Assembly (NCBI GenBank): GCA_016716525.1
Contig: JADJWE010000006.1
Coordinates: 476,684-540,683 of the forward strand
Length of the DNA stretch: 64,000 bases
Reading direction: 5' to 3'
From: Candidatus Flexicrinis affinis
GTDB taxonomy: Bacteria > Chloroflexota > Anaerolineae > Aggregatilineales > Phototrophicaceae
The position numbers were made by a program, and so were the translations under genes. This document shows positions 53,388 to 61,515 of this stretch, piece after piece. Within the stretch, counting starts at the first letter, position 1, and each line of letters opens with the position of its first letter. Below the pieces are notes generated by a model that was given only the letters and a program-made list of their open reading frames with translations, was not told the DNA's origin and ran no database searches.

Positions 53388-54228
53388 GAGGCCGTTTGAA
53401 AAGCAGGGCGGGCGAGTTATGCTGGGAGGATGAGCACAAAACGATATGCCAGTGACCTGACCGATGCCGAGTGGGAGGTGCTGAAAGAGTACATTCCGAC
53501 GGCGAAATCCGGCGGACGCCCGCGCAGCGCCGATATGCGCGCGGTGCTGAATGCCATCTTCTACGTGCTGAGAACCGGCTGTCAGTGGAGCATGCTGCCG
53601 GGGGAGTTTCCGCCCAAAGGCACGGTCTACCACTACTTCAATAGCTGGCGCCAGAATGGCACCTGGGAGCGGATGAACGCGGCCCTGCGCGCCCGTAGCC
53701 GCCAGCGCAGTGGCCGTCATCCGCTGGCCAGCGGCGCGATCCTGGACAGCCAATCGGTGAAAACCGGCGAAAAAGGGGGATAAGAGGTTACGACGCGGGC
53801 AAGCAGGTGAAGGGTCGCAAGCGGCATCTTCTGGTGGACACGCAGGGGCTGCTGCTGAAGGCGATGGTGTTGGAGGCGGATGTGCAGGACCGCGATGCGG
53901 CTAAGCACCTGTTGATGCAGAACATCGCTCGCTTTCCACGGCTCAAGCGGCTGTGGGCAGACGGAGGATATCGGGGTCAGTTTGTCACCTGGGCAAGACA
54001 GGTCTGCGGCGTGACGGTCGACATCGTGCTGCGTCCGGACACGGGCTTCGTGCCGCTTGCGCGGCGCTGGGTGGTGGAACGAACGTTCAGCTGGCTCGGC
54101 AACAGCCGCCGTCTCAGCAAGGATTACGAGTACTTCTTGTCCAGCAGTGAAGCGATGCTCTATGTCTCCAGCATCCGCCTCATGCTTCGCCGCCTTGCCG
54201 CCTCACCCTGACCTTTTCAAATGGCCTC
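53388..54228 (+). mobile_element. IS5-family (IS427-like) insertion sequence, complete
   Basis: An 841-bp element bounded by inverted repeats GAGGCCGTTTGAAAAG and its near-complement (GAGGCCATTTGAAAAG read from the right end). It is flanked by a direct TAA on each side (53385..53387 and 54229..54231), and the left TAA is the stop codon of beta-helix gene B. Removing one TAA and the element restores a sequence that aligns with the region after gene A. One transposase gene in two frames. Confidence 0.92.
53430..54211 (+). CDS. IS5-family DDE transposase, orfA/orfB joined by -1 frameshift
   Basis: orfA (53430..53783, 117 aa) has the DUF4096-type N-domain YASDLTDAEWEVL and the first catalytic Asp in ILDSQSVKT. 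It ends at GAAAAAGGGGGATAA. A -1 slip on A5G5 (53770-53779) continues as IRGYDAGKQVKGRKRHLLVD into orfB, which has DGGYRGQF (second Asp) and VVERTFSWL (Glu). The fused product would be about 260 residues, normal for IS427-like elements. GGGAGG precedes ATG 53430. Everything looks intact, so it may be active. Confidence 0.9.
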
Positions 54229-54253
54229 TAAGCAGACCGCACTCCAACCACAC

Positions 54254-54290
54254 GAACGCCCTCAGCGAAACCCGTTGGGGGCGTTTGTTT
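54254..54290 (+). terminator. displaced terminator of beta-helix gene B
   Basis: AACGCCCTCAGC pairs with GTTGGGGGCGTT across GAAACCC and is followed by TGTTTCC. It is a near-copy of the terminator at 51295 and lies 23 bases past the right IS target duplication. Confidence 0.75.
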
Positions 54291-54323
54291 CCCCTCTCCC
54301 CTTACCCCATTCCGCTCATCTGA

Positions 54324-54329
54324 TACACT
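54324..54329 (+). promoter_or_regulatory. extended -10 for the Elp3 gene, leaderless
   Basis: TGATACACT gives TGn-TACACT and lies six bases before ATG 54336, so the transcript should begin at the start codon. Confidence 0.45.
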
Positions 54330-54335
54330 AGCCGC

Positions 54336-56171
54336 ATGGCACGCCGACCCCGCCCCCCGCTTGACCTCGAGTCGCACCGCGCCCCGCTGACGGCCATCGT
54401 CCGCGAGGTATTGATCGCGCCTGAGCCGCTCTCCGCACACGATCTCAATGTGCTCGTGAAACGCCATCCCATGCCAGACGGCGGCTTGTACAAGCGCAGC
54501 GACCTGATCGCCGCCTTCCGCGCGTTTGCCGGGCAGGACGGTCTTCCGCCGTACTCCGACGACGCGCTGCTGCGCTTGCAGCTCAAGCCGGTGCGCACCA
54601 GCAGCGGCGTCACGCCGGTGACCGTGCTGACAAAGCCGTTCCCGTGCCCCGGCACGTGCATCTTCTGCCCCAACGACGTGCGCATGCCCAAGAGCTACCT
54701 GAGCGACGAGCCGGGGGCCCAGCGCGCCGAGCAGAACGCCTTCGACCCGTACTTGCAGACGATGTCGCGGCTGACGCAGTACGCGCAGATCGGCCACCCG
54801 ACCGACAAGATCGAAGTGATCGTGTTGGGCGGGACGTGGTCGTTCTACCCGGAGACGTATCAGATCTGGTTCATCGCGCGCATTTTCGACGCGCTGCATG
54901 ACTTTGGCGACGGAATCGACCGCAGCGCCGAGGTGCGCGACCTGCTGGCGGAAGCGTCGCAGCTGCATCCCGCGCGCAACACGGCCAACGTCACGTTGTA
55001 CGGCGCCGAGTTGTCGCAAAGCTACAATCAGGCGGTGCAGGCCGTGTATCACGACGAGATGACGCGCAGCCGCGAACTAGCCGGCATGATCGGCGCGGGC
55101 GATCGCGAGCGCACCGTCGTGGACGAGTTCGCCACGTGGGACGAGCTGGACGCCGCGCACACGCGCAACGAGACGGCGCCATGCCGGTGCGTCGGGCTGG
55201 TCGTCGAGACGCGGCCCGATCACATCGACGAAGCCGAGGTCGTGCGCATCCGCCGCTTGGGCTGCACGAAGGTGCAGATCGGATTCCAGAGCCTGAACGA
55301 CCACGTCCTGCGCGTCAACAAGCGCGGGCACGACGTCGCAGCGACACGGCGGGCAGTGGCGCTGCTGCGGCGGGCCGGCTTCAAGATCCACGCCCACTGG
55401 ATGCCCAACCTGTACGGCAGCGATCCGGACGCGGACATCGCCGATTATGTCCGCATGTTCAACGACCCCGACTTCTGCCCTGACGAGCTTAAGGTCTACC
55501 CGTGCTCGCTGATCGAGAGCGCCGAGCTGATGCAGGTCTATCAACGCGGCGACTGGCAGCCCTATACCCACGACGAACTGCTGCGCGTGCTGAGCGCGTG
55601 CTTCATGGCGACGCCGGAATACTGCCGGCTGACGCGGGTGATCCGCGACATCCCCGGCACCGACATCGTCGACGGCAACAAGCTGACCAACTTCCGGCAG
55701 GTGGTCGAGCGGCACTTGGAGGCGCAGGGGCTGCGCAGCCCGGACATCCGCGCCCGCGAGGTGCGCTTTAGCGCCGTGCAGTCGGGCGAGCTGACGCTGG
55801 ACGAACTGACCTACCCGACTCAGGCCGGCGAGGAGCGCTTCTTGCAGTACATCACGACGGGGCGCGAGATCGCCGGATTCCTGCGCCTGGCGCTGATCGA
55901 TCCGGCGCTGCCGCCACTGGTGCCGGCGCTTGCCGGCGCGGCGATCGTACGCGAGGTACACGTGTACGGGCAGGCGCTCGGCATCGGCGAGACGGCTGAG
56001 GGACGCGCGCAGCACAGCGGACTCGGCACGGCGCTGCTCGAACGCGCGGTGGAGATCGCGCGCGCGGCCGGATACACGCGCCTCGCCGTGATCAGCGCCG
56101 TCGGCACGCGAGGGTATTACCGCAAGCGCGGTTTCGCCGACGCTGGCATGTATCAGGTGCGGGCGGTGTAG
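54336..56171 (+). CDS. elp3: Elp3-type radical SAM/GNAT tRNA-U34 modification enzyme
   Basis: A 611-residue enzyme that adds a carboxymethyl-type group to U34 of tRNA. The radical-SAM cluster motif CPGTCIFCP (C104, C108, C111) is followed by the Elp3-type MPKSYLSDEPGAQRA. GGTWSFYP, VETRPDHI and VQIGFQSLND are conserved. The GNAT domain fills about 455-611, with GLGTALLERAVEIARAAGY as acetyl-CoA loop. Bacterial stand-alone Elp3, including a Dehalococcoides protein of known structure, has this layout. A possible -10 ends six bases before the ATG. Confidence 0.93.
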   Translation: MARRPRPPLDLESHRAPLTAIVREVLIAPEPLSAHDLNVLVKRHPMPDGGLYKRSDLIAAFRAFAGQDGLPPYSDDALLRLQLKPVRTSSGVTPVTVLTKPFPCPGTCIFCPNDVRMPKSYLSDEPGAQRAEQNAFDPYLQTMSRLTQYAQIGHPTDKIEVIVLGGTWSFYPETYQIWFIARIFDALHDFGDGIDRSAEVRDLLAEASQLHPARNTANVTLYGAELSQSYNQAVQAVYHDEMTRSRELAGMIGAGDRERTVVDEFATWDELDAAHTRNETAPCRCVGLVVETRPDHIDEAEVVRIRRLGCTKVQIGFQSLNDHVLRVNKRGHDVAATRRAVALLRRAGFKIHAHWMPNLYGSDPDADIADYVRMFNDPDFCPDELKVYPCSLIESAELMQVYQRGDWQPYTHDELLRVLSACFMATPEYCRLTRVIRDIPGTDIVDGNKLTNFRQVVERHLEAQGLRSPDIRAREVRFSAVQSGELTLDELTYPTQAGEERFLQYITTGREIAGFLRLALIDPALPPLVPALAGAAIVREVHVYGQALGIGETAEGRAQHSGLGTALLERAVEIARAAGYTRLAVISAVGTRGYYRKRGFADAGMYQVRAV

Positions 56172-56176
56172 TCGGC

Positions 56177-56599
56177 ATGCCGGCAATCGACTACTGCGAA
56201 CCACAAGTTATTCGCGCATTGAACCGCGGAGGCTACCGCGTCACCGACCAGAGTTTCGCGCTGCGCATTGACATTACCCGGGGCTTTGTATTTGCCGATC
56301 TACGGCTGGTACGTACCACGGAACCATTGTCGAGTATCATTGTCGTAGAAGTCAAATGCTTTCCTGAGACCCGTACGGCGCTCGATGAGTTGTACGGTGC
56401 GATCGGTCAGTACATCGTGTATCGGGAAGCTATGTTATTTAATGCCGTCGAGGGGACGCTTTTCTTGGCCGTGCCTATGACCGTCTTCGAGACGCTCTTG
56501 AAACGACCGGTGCTAGACGCCGCCATTCGAGAGACCAAGATCAACCTCATAGTGGTCGACTTGGAACACGAGGAGGTGCGACAGTGGATCCGCTGGTGA
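56177..56599 (+). CDS. XisH-family protein
   Basis: A 140-residue protein of the fdxN-excision-factor XisH family. The restriction-endonuclease-like core is VFADLRLVR, then IIVVEVKCFPETRT (D and ExK), then LYGAIGQYIVYREAML. In Nostoc, XisH and XisI are needed for DNA element excision, but most copies, as here, are not near an excisable element. It starts five bases after the elp3 stop and overlaps xisI by 16 bases. Lower GC than neighbours. Confidence 0.88.
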   Translation: MPAIDYCEPQVIRALNRGGYRVTDQSFALRIDITRGFVFADLRLVRTTEPLSSIIVVEVKCFPETRTALDELYGAIGQYIVYREAMLFNAVEGTLFLAVPMTVFETLLKRPVLDAAIRETKINLIVVDLEHEEVRQWIRW

Positions 56600-56904
56600 A
56601 CATCGTCCGGGAAGAAGTCGGCAAGTACGCAGGCAGCGGACGCGGTGGCAATGTGCGACTGCTTCCAGTCTACGACGACGAACGCCGCACGTATGCCGTG
56701 ACCGCCGTCGATCACCCACGCGTGCGCTGGCCGGCGGGTGTGGTGGTGCTGGCGCGTGTCGTCGGAGATGTCGTGGTCATCGAAGACGATCAGACCGATC
56801 GACCGCTTGTCGATGCGCTGCTCCAGCGCGGCGTACCGCGAGAGAAGATTGTGCTCGTCTATGCTGGCGAACCCGCCCCCGACGCCGATTATTCCGCTGG
56901 TTAG
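56584..56904 (+). CDS. XisI-family protein
   Basis: A 106-residue XisI protein. The family layout is seen: IVREEVGKYAG, PVYDDERRTYAVTAVD, VVVIEDDQTDRPLVDALLQRGVPREKIVLVYAGE. The GTG start is inside the end of xisH, so the pair is translationally coupled. Its TAG stop overlaps by three bases the stop of the convergent gene at 56901. The two products likely form a complex; toxin-antitoxin or DNA-processing roles have been proposed for such pairs and are not settled. Confidence 0.85.
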   Translation: MDPLVNIVREEVGKYAGSGRGGNVRLLPVYDDERRTYAVTAVDHPRVRWPAGVVVLARVVGDVVVIEDDQTDRPLVDALLQRGVPREKIVLVYAGEPAPDADYSAG

Positions 56905-57272
56905 CGTGCAGCGACGTCGTCCGGCTTAGGATTGACGGTGAAACGGACGGCGCTAACCGTCGGCAGGCCAAATACATAGCACTTCAAAATGCGGTGCATG
57001 CCGTCCATCACCTCGCCCTCGGCGCTGATGATGATCGGATACTGCAGGTCGGCCGCGAGGATGCGGCGGGCGTGGTCGCCGATGTCACGCCACAGCGGCG
57101 GCGAACTGAGCGAATTGCAGCGGAAGTTCTCGTTCGTCCAGTCGAAGCTGTCGAGCGCGACCTGTTCGACCGGCATCGACTCGGCGTGCTTCCACAGCGT
57201 GCGCGCCTTCCAGTAGTAGGAGAACTCCCCGTCTCCTGAGATGAAGCCGTGTTCGGTGATATTCAGGGGCAT
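56901..57272 (-). CDS. ParB/Srx-like fold small protein
   Basis: A 123-residue protein. The C-terminal half has the ParB/sulfiredoxin-like motif IIISAEGEVMDGMHRILKCYVFGLP (split here: DGMHRILKCY then GLPTVSAVRF), in which the Gly-x-His-Arg loop binds nucleotide in this fold. The N-terminal half carries GEFSYYWKARTLWKHAE. GGAG lies nine bases before ATG 57272; the frame stays open upstream, but that part overlaps the GNAT gene in antisense. Role unknown. Its stop overlaps the xisI stop. Confidence 0.75.
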   Translation of the reverse strand: MPLNITEHGFISGDGEFSYYWKARTLWKHAESMPVEQVALDSFDWTNENFRCNSLSSPPLWRDIGDHARRILAADLQYPIIISAEGEVMDGMHRILKCYVFGLPTVSAVRFTVNPKPDDVAAR

Positions 57273-57359
57273 AAATGCACGCTCCGCGCTACTATACGCA
57301 CGCGCATTGTACCGTGCAGGCCATGTGCAGATGTTCCTGCTCATCGAAGGCAACCCGAC

Positions 57360-57821
57360 ATGACCGTCATCATCGAACGCGCCACGCCCGACGACCTCGA
57401 AACACTGGTGCGCGTGCAGATCGCCGCGTTCCACTCCGACGCGACGTATTACCCCGGCGTCGAATTGGGCGGGCCGCCCGGATACGACTCGCTGGATGTC
57501 ACGCTCGAGATGATGCAGTTGGGCGACTACTACAAGATCGTGGTCGACGGTCAGATCGCCGGCGGATTCAACGTGTTCAATCGCGGCGAGGGCGTGTACC
57601 ACCTCGGCGTGCTGTACGTGCATCCGGACTACCACAATCGGGGGGTCGGGTCGGCGGCTATGCAGTACATCGCGGCGACGTATCCTGCCAAAAAGTGGAC
57701 GCTCGACACGCCCGGTTATGCCACGCGCAACCACCGCTTCTACGAGAGGCACGGATTCGTGAAGGAAGGCGAGCGCCTCGACGACGGCTTCTTACTGATC
57801 GAATACGTGCGGCGCGTGTAG
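57360..57821 (+). CDS. GNAT-family N-acetyltransferase
   Basis: A 153-residue acetyltransferase. It starts TVIIERATPDDLETLVRVQIAAF, has the beta-4 LGVLYVHPDYHNRGVGSAAMQYI with the acetyl-CoA loop (HNRGVG), and ends with NHRFYERHGFVKEGE. Substrate unknown. ATG 57360 was chosen because the upstream frame is dissimilar. It is divergent from the ParB-like gene, with 87 bases between start codons. Confidence 0.9.
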   Translation: MTVIIERATPDDLETLVRVQIAAFHSDATYYPGVELGGPPGYDSLDVTLEMMQLGDYYKIVVDGQIAGGFNVFNRGEGVYHLGVLYVHPDYHNRGVGSAAMQYIAATYPAKKWTLDTPGYATRNHRFYERHGFVKEGERLDDGFLLIEYVRRV

Positions 57822-57941
57822 CCAGCGGAGCGTCGGACTTGCCCCAATGACTCGGGGCTTGGAGCGGCTGCGAACCGGATTTCGGCGCGATCCCCATTAG
57901 AATGAGGGTAGGCGTTCAATAGCCGGTGAGTGAAAGACCCC

Positions 57942-58169
57942 ATGTACCCGCCCTTCGTTCCCTTCCTTGCCCAGACCGAGTCGCAGGTCGACTCGCTCGT
58001 GACGGTGCTGTGGAACTTCCTCTGGGCGCTGATCGAGCCGTTTGTCGACTATGGCGCCGCGAACCCCGCCGGATGCACGCTGTTCGTGCTGATCCTCGTG
58101 TTCTCGGCGGTGCTGATTCGCGCCTTCCGGCGCCCGCGCCACACCGACAACTACGACCGCTGGGACTAG
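57942..58169 (+). CDS. small single-helix membrane protein
   Basis: A 75-residue protein with one strong hydrophobic helix (AGCTLFVLILVFSAVLIRAF, about 44-63), a weaker amphipathic segment before it and a polar tail RRPRHTDNYDRWD. No family recognised. ATG 57942 is used; a GTG at 57930 is possible. The surrounding gaps (57822-57941, 58170-58340) hold no other gene, only the short repeat at 58255. Confidence 0.6.
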   Translation: MYPPFVPFLAQTESQVDSLVTVLWNFLWALIEPFVDYGAANPAGCTLFVLILVFSAVLIRAFRRPRHTDNYDRWD

Positions 58170-58254
58170 GTGGCAAGGGGGATGGTGTAAGGGCAAAGGG
58201 AAAAGGGCTGAGGCGCGACTACTCGGCCTTATGGTGCTGACCACTTGCCTCGCG

Positions 58255-58290
58255 GACGCCATGAATGGCGTCCCTACCACACCGCCACGG
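58255..58290. repeat. short repeat with GACGCCAT-AATGGCGTC palindrome
   Basis: Inverted counterpart of 462..498. It lies downstream of the propeller gene 58341..59600 in the same relation as the other copy to its gene. Confidence 0.55.
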
Positions 58291-58340
58291 ATTGTGGTGG
58301 ACGTTCCCATCTGGGGCTTCTTCCTTTCCCCTTGCCCCAT

Positions 58341-59600
58341 TCACCTTTCCCCTGCTTCGACCACCGCCCGCGCCACGGCCAGCAGATCGGCCTTGCACGC
58401 CGGCGGGATCGCGCCCTCCGGCAGCGCCTCGACCTGCGCGATGAAGGCGGGGATGGCGTCAGGCGCAGATACCGTGTCGATCTGCGCACGGGTCGGGGAA
58501 TCCATGCCGCAGCGTTCCAGCACACCTGAAAGCGCCTCCAGCGTCGGGAGGGGCACGACAAAGAGGAGCGGCGTGCCGGGAATGATCTCGACACCGGGTG
58601 AGACTGGCATGCCGCCTGCCGGCTCGATCCCGGCCGGGGCCGCGCTGCCAAGCACAATCCGGCCGCCGTAGGGGCTGACATCCATCAACCATCGTCCGCC
58701 CAGTCGCGGAAGATTCAATGTGTTGACAATCTCGCCGGTCTGGGTGTCGATGACAAGAACACGACCAGAGGCTAGGTCGGCAAGCAGATGCCGACCCTCA
58801 GGAAGCCACGCTAGACTTCCAATCCCTTCTTCGCGGTACTGAATAACTGGCCTTACCTCCACTGAGTCCAAGTCAATGATGCGAATAGTTCCATCTAGCT
58901 CACTGGCGTTGAATACGGAATAGAACACTTCGGCGATCTGTGTATTGTCAGGGCTCCACGCAACGTCCACGCCAAATGCGTTGAAACGTAACGGCGCAGT
59001 CGTTTCACTGGTTAAGTCGTGTACCTCGACATATCGAAGATCAGCAATTGCTATCCGTCCGTCAGAGCTAGCGTCTAGATCGTATGCCCCTGCGAACGTA
59101 ACAGGTTCATTACGGACCAGAGTATTGTTGTCCACGCGCCAGCGGTTGACCTCATTTGCGCCGTCAATGCCAAGTGCGAGAGCGATGATATCGTTTGTTG
59201 GCGCACTCCACTCGACAACGATTGGGCCACCGGCACCGTCAATTGTGTCGGAGTCGATTTCTCGGAGTGTTCCGTCTGCGAAGGATTCAAGTAGATAGAG
59301 GGTGCGATCTCTTGTGCTGGCCGCCGCAACAGTGCTTCCCTCCGCGTTCGCGGCAACTCTTATGGTGCTATCCCCATCGATCGATACAGTGGCCACGGAT
59401 TTGCCTTGAAGCGCATCTATTATCGAAACAACACCTCGGCTATCTGCAGTTATGACGACGCGACCGTCCTGCGACCAAGTCAAATTGTTTGTTACGACGG
59501 GCTGAATGCGTATTTCCTGACTGACAACAGGATCCGCTAGTGAGGTAACGACGATCAAAAGCAACGCCAGAGTGTGTGTGCGTACTAGGCAAAGTCTCAT
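58341..59600 (-). CDS. secreted WD40-like/beta-propeller protein
   Basis: A 419-residue exported protein with signal peptide CLVRTHTLALLLIVVTSLADPVVSQ. Blades follow: NLTWSQDGRVVITADSRGVVSI, ISPYGGRIVLGS-type strands and SLAWLPEGRHLLADLASGRVL, six or seven in all, then a short helical tail. The last 136 residues nearly match the partial gene at 2..412. The 5' two-thirds (58760-59600) has distinctly lower GC (about half) than the 3' third (about two-thirds), so the gene may be a mosaic. It starts ten bases after the beta-helix/HELGH gene stop and is probably co-transcribed with it. Confidence 0.8.
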   Translation of the reverse strand: MRLCLVRTHTLALLLIVVTSLADPVVSQEIRIQPVVTNNLTWSQDGRVVITADSRGVVSIIDALQGKSVATVSIDGDSTIRVAANAEGSTVAAASTRDRTLYLLESFADGTLREIDSDTIDGAGGPIVVEWSAPTNDIIALALGIDGANEVNRWRVDNNTLVRNEPVTFAGAYDLDASSDGRIAIADLRYVEVHDLTSETTAPLRFNAFGVDVAWSPDNTQIAEVFYSVFNASELDGTIRIIDLDSVEVRPVIQYREEGIGSLAWLPEGRHLLADLASGRVLVIDTQTGEIVNTLNLPRLGGRWLMDVSPYGGRIVLGSAAPAGIEPAGGMPVSPGVEIIPGTPLLFVVPLPTLEALSGVLERCGMDSPTRAQIDTVSAPDAIPAFIAQVEALPEGAIPPACKADLLAVARAVVEAGER

Positions 59601-59610
59601 GTTCTGATAC

Positions 59611-61491
59611 CTATGGTGTCGACGTCATCGGAGGAATCTGAGTTAGAACGCGCGTCAGTACAACCGTTTCCATTAGACGGAAGCGCGCGTCTCCAGAGTC
59701 GCTAATATCCGTTGGGGCGCCTGTCAGACAGTTGTCAGGTGGGATCGACACGCTTCGCCAATCCAAGTTTACGAAACCACCGGCACCCAACTTGCGATAC
59801 ACCCAGTTCAGAAACATATCCGACGATGCTTCTTCAATTTCACGGATGAGTACAGTTTCTGCAGACTCTGAGGTGGCGGCCGGTGCTGGTGTTGGGGTAA
59901 ATGCGCGTACTATCCAGTCGTCAACTACAAAGGAGTTCTGTTGAAATGCGCATGGAACCACCGGCGGAGTAACTGCTGCACTGCCCCAGCCCCTTCCACC
60001 ACGGGTCCAATCTGATACGGTAGCCGCGACTGGAGGAACTTCTGTTGGGTCGAAGTTGCGTCTTCCCATTACGATGAAGCCAGCACTATCCAATAGCGGG
60101 CCCAATACTCCGGGTGTAGTTGTGAGTGGGAGATTGTCGAACAGGCCGAAGTATGTGTCTGTCCCCGACACCTGCCCGCCCATCCGTCCACTGAAGACGT
60201 GGCCGAGTTCATGAACGGCGGTGTATTCGCTTATCTGATTGTCGGCAAAGCACACGATGCGGGCTTGATACGTGTATTCTCCAGAGACCGTATGAAACGA
60301 AGTCGTATCGCAGAAGGGGCCGTTCTCAGTCACTTTCAAAAACACGATCTGTTTACGGTTCGGCGCGATCATGACCCGGCGGAATGCGTCTGCGGGTGAC
60401 GCGCCACCGAACTGAAGTTGGAGCGCCTGACCAGTCTTGATGACGCCGTTTTCGATGGCTAACTTCTCTTCCGGTGACCACGGGCCTTCGACGAACACGT
60501 TGTATGCGGTCAGTATCGGCAGAGGCTCCGGCGTGTCGGTCACCATAACCAACGGCACGGTCGCCTGATCGCCCGTCTTGACGCCGTACAGGTTTGGGCT
60601 GTTGTCGACTTTCGGGCTGATCCAGTAGCTGAATTTTGCGAACACGCTTGGCGACGTATCCGGCGCGTAGATGTGCTTGCGCACCTTGATCGTAGCTGCT
60701 GATGTGCTTGTCTGGAAATTGCTGTACTGCACGTAAAGAAGACCTGTACTGCGCGTTTGTGGATCTACGGCGTTGTACAGGACGGCGCCAGCGTCACCTC
60801 CCACGTTGTCGACAAAATCGATGTCGCGCGCGTCAATAGCGTCCGTGACCGCGGACGTGTTGTAAATCGCTCCGCCTCGGTACGCACCATTGTCCTTAAA
60901 CACGGAGTTTCGTATGGTGAGGCTGCCGTTGCCCAAGTAGATTGCGCCGCCATACTCGTCCGCGACATTGTCCTTGAACCGACTGTTCGTAACGGTCAAG
61001 TGGGAATTGGCGCCTTGAACCCACACGCCCGCCCCGACGGTGCTGGTGCGCCCCTTGTGGATTCCTACACTGTCGAGCAGGAGGCTCGGCCCAACCAACG
61101 TGAACATCCCGTTGAAGGAACCCGAGTATTTGAGCTTCGTTTCCGTGTAGCCGCGGCCATAGATCGCGATCTGACCGAGGACGACCAGCGTCTCGGTGAA
61201 TACGTAGTCGCCAGCCTCCAGATAAATCGTGAAGAGCAGGTGGGGGACGTTGTAACTGGAGAAGTCAACGGCCGCCTTCAGCGCCTGAAAGTCCCCGGCA
61301 GGGATCACCGCGTACGTGTTGCCCATGATGCGCAAATTGGAAGGAATCGTCTGCGGGCCGCTGACATAATCCGGGGTTGGCGTGGCAGTGGGCGTCGCGG
61401 TGCGGGGCGGCGGGGATTGTGCGGTGTCCGTCGGCGGGAAGACACCCCGGAAACCCTCGGGGCCAGCGGGCGGCGGCTGGGTGCCGGTCAC
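59611..61491 (-). CDS. beta-helix plus HELGH metalloprotease-like surface protein (signal peptide out of frame)
   Basis: A 626-residue frame opening at GTG 61491. Residues 30-45 are a TATPTATPTP linker. About 70-290 is a beta-helix with GAGVWVQG, GGAIYLGN and GGAIYNTS turns. Residues about 415-450 hold a zincin motif (TAVHELGHVFSGR), followed by a Trp-rich region and a Thr-Pro-rich linker. No signal peptide is in this frame. An in-phase signal peptide (MRKMLSGVLGVLILVAVA) starts at 61568 and would join the frame if the G8 tract at 61508..61515 had nine G. So the gene is either switched off here by phase variation, broken, or affected by a sequence error. Confidence 0.75.
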   Translation of the reverse strand: MTGTQPPPAGPEGFRGVFPPTDTAQSPPPRTATPTATPTPDYVSGPQTIPSNLRIMGNTYAVIPAGDFQALKAAVDFSSYNVPHLLFTIYLEAGDYVFTETLVVLGQIAIYGRGYTETKLKYSGSFNGMFTLVGPSLLLDSVGIHKGRTSTVGAGVWVQGANSHLTVTNSRFKDNVADEYGGAIYLGNGSLTIRNSVFKDNGAYRGGAIYNTSAVTDAIDARDIDFVDNVGGDAGAVLYNAVDPQTRSTGLLYVQYSNFQTSTSAATIKVRKHIYAPDTSPSVFAKFSYWISPKVDNSPNLYGVKTGDQATVPLVMVTDTPEPLPILTAYNVFVEGPWSPEEKLAIENGVIKTGQALQLQFGGASPADAFRRVMIAPNRKQIVFLKVTENGPFCDTTSFHTVSGEYTYQARIVCFADNQISEYTAVHELGHVFSGRMGGQVSGTDTYFGLFDNLPLTTTPGVLGPLLDSAGFIVMGRRNFDPTEVPPVAATVSDWTRGGRGWGSAAVTPPVVPCAFQQNSFVVDDWIVRAFTPTPAPAATSESAETVLIREIEEASSDMFLNWVYRKLGAGGFVNLDWRSVSIPPDNCLTGAPTDISDSGDARFRLMETVVLTRVLTQIPPMTSTP

Positions 61492-61507
61492 GCGCTGCGC
61501 GCTGTTA

Positions 61508-61515
61508 CCCCCCCC
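61508..61515 (-). repeat. G8 homopolymer tract at the end of a signal-peptide coding region
   Basis: Eight C on the plus strand (eight G in the gene). With eight, ATG 61568 gives a 26-residue peptide ending in TGA. With nine, the frame runs through to 59611 and gives a secreted protein of about 652 residues. AGGGG lies nine bases before ATG 61568, as expected of a real start. Confidence 0.75.

Noticed and set aside
54228..55052. 274-codon minus-strand frame across the elp3 start
   Set aside because: Antisense to conserved Elp3 motifs, including the Fe-S cysteines; no domain.
57272..57752. N-terminal extension of the ParB-like gene to 57752
   Set aside because: The extension lies antisense to the GNAT gene, whereas ATG 57272 has a ribosome site and starts the recognisable protein.
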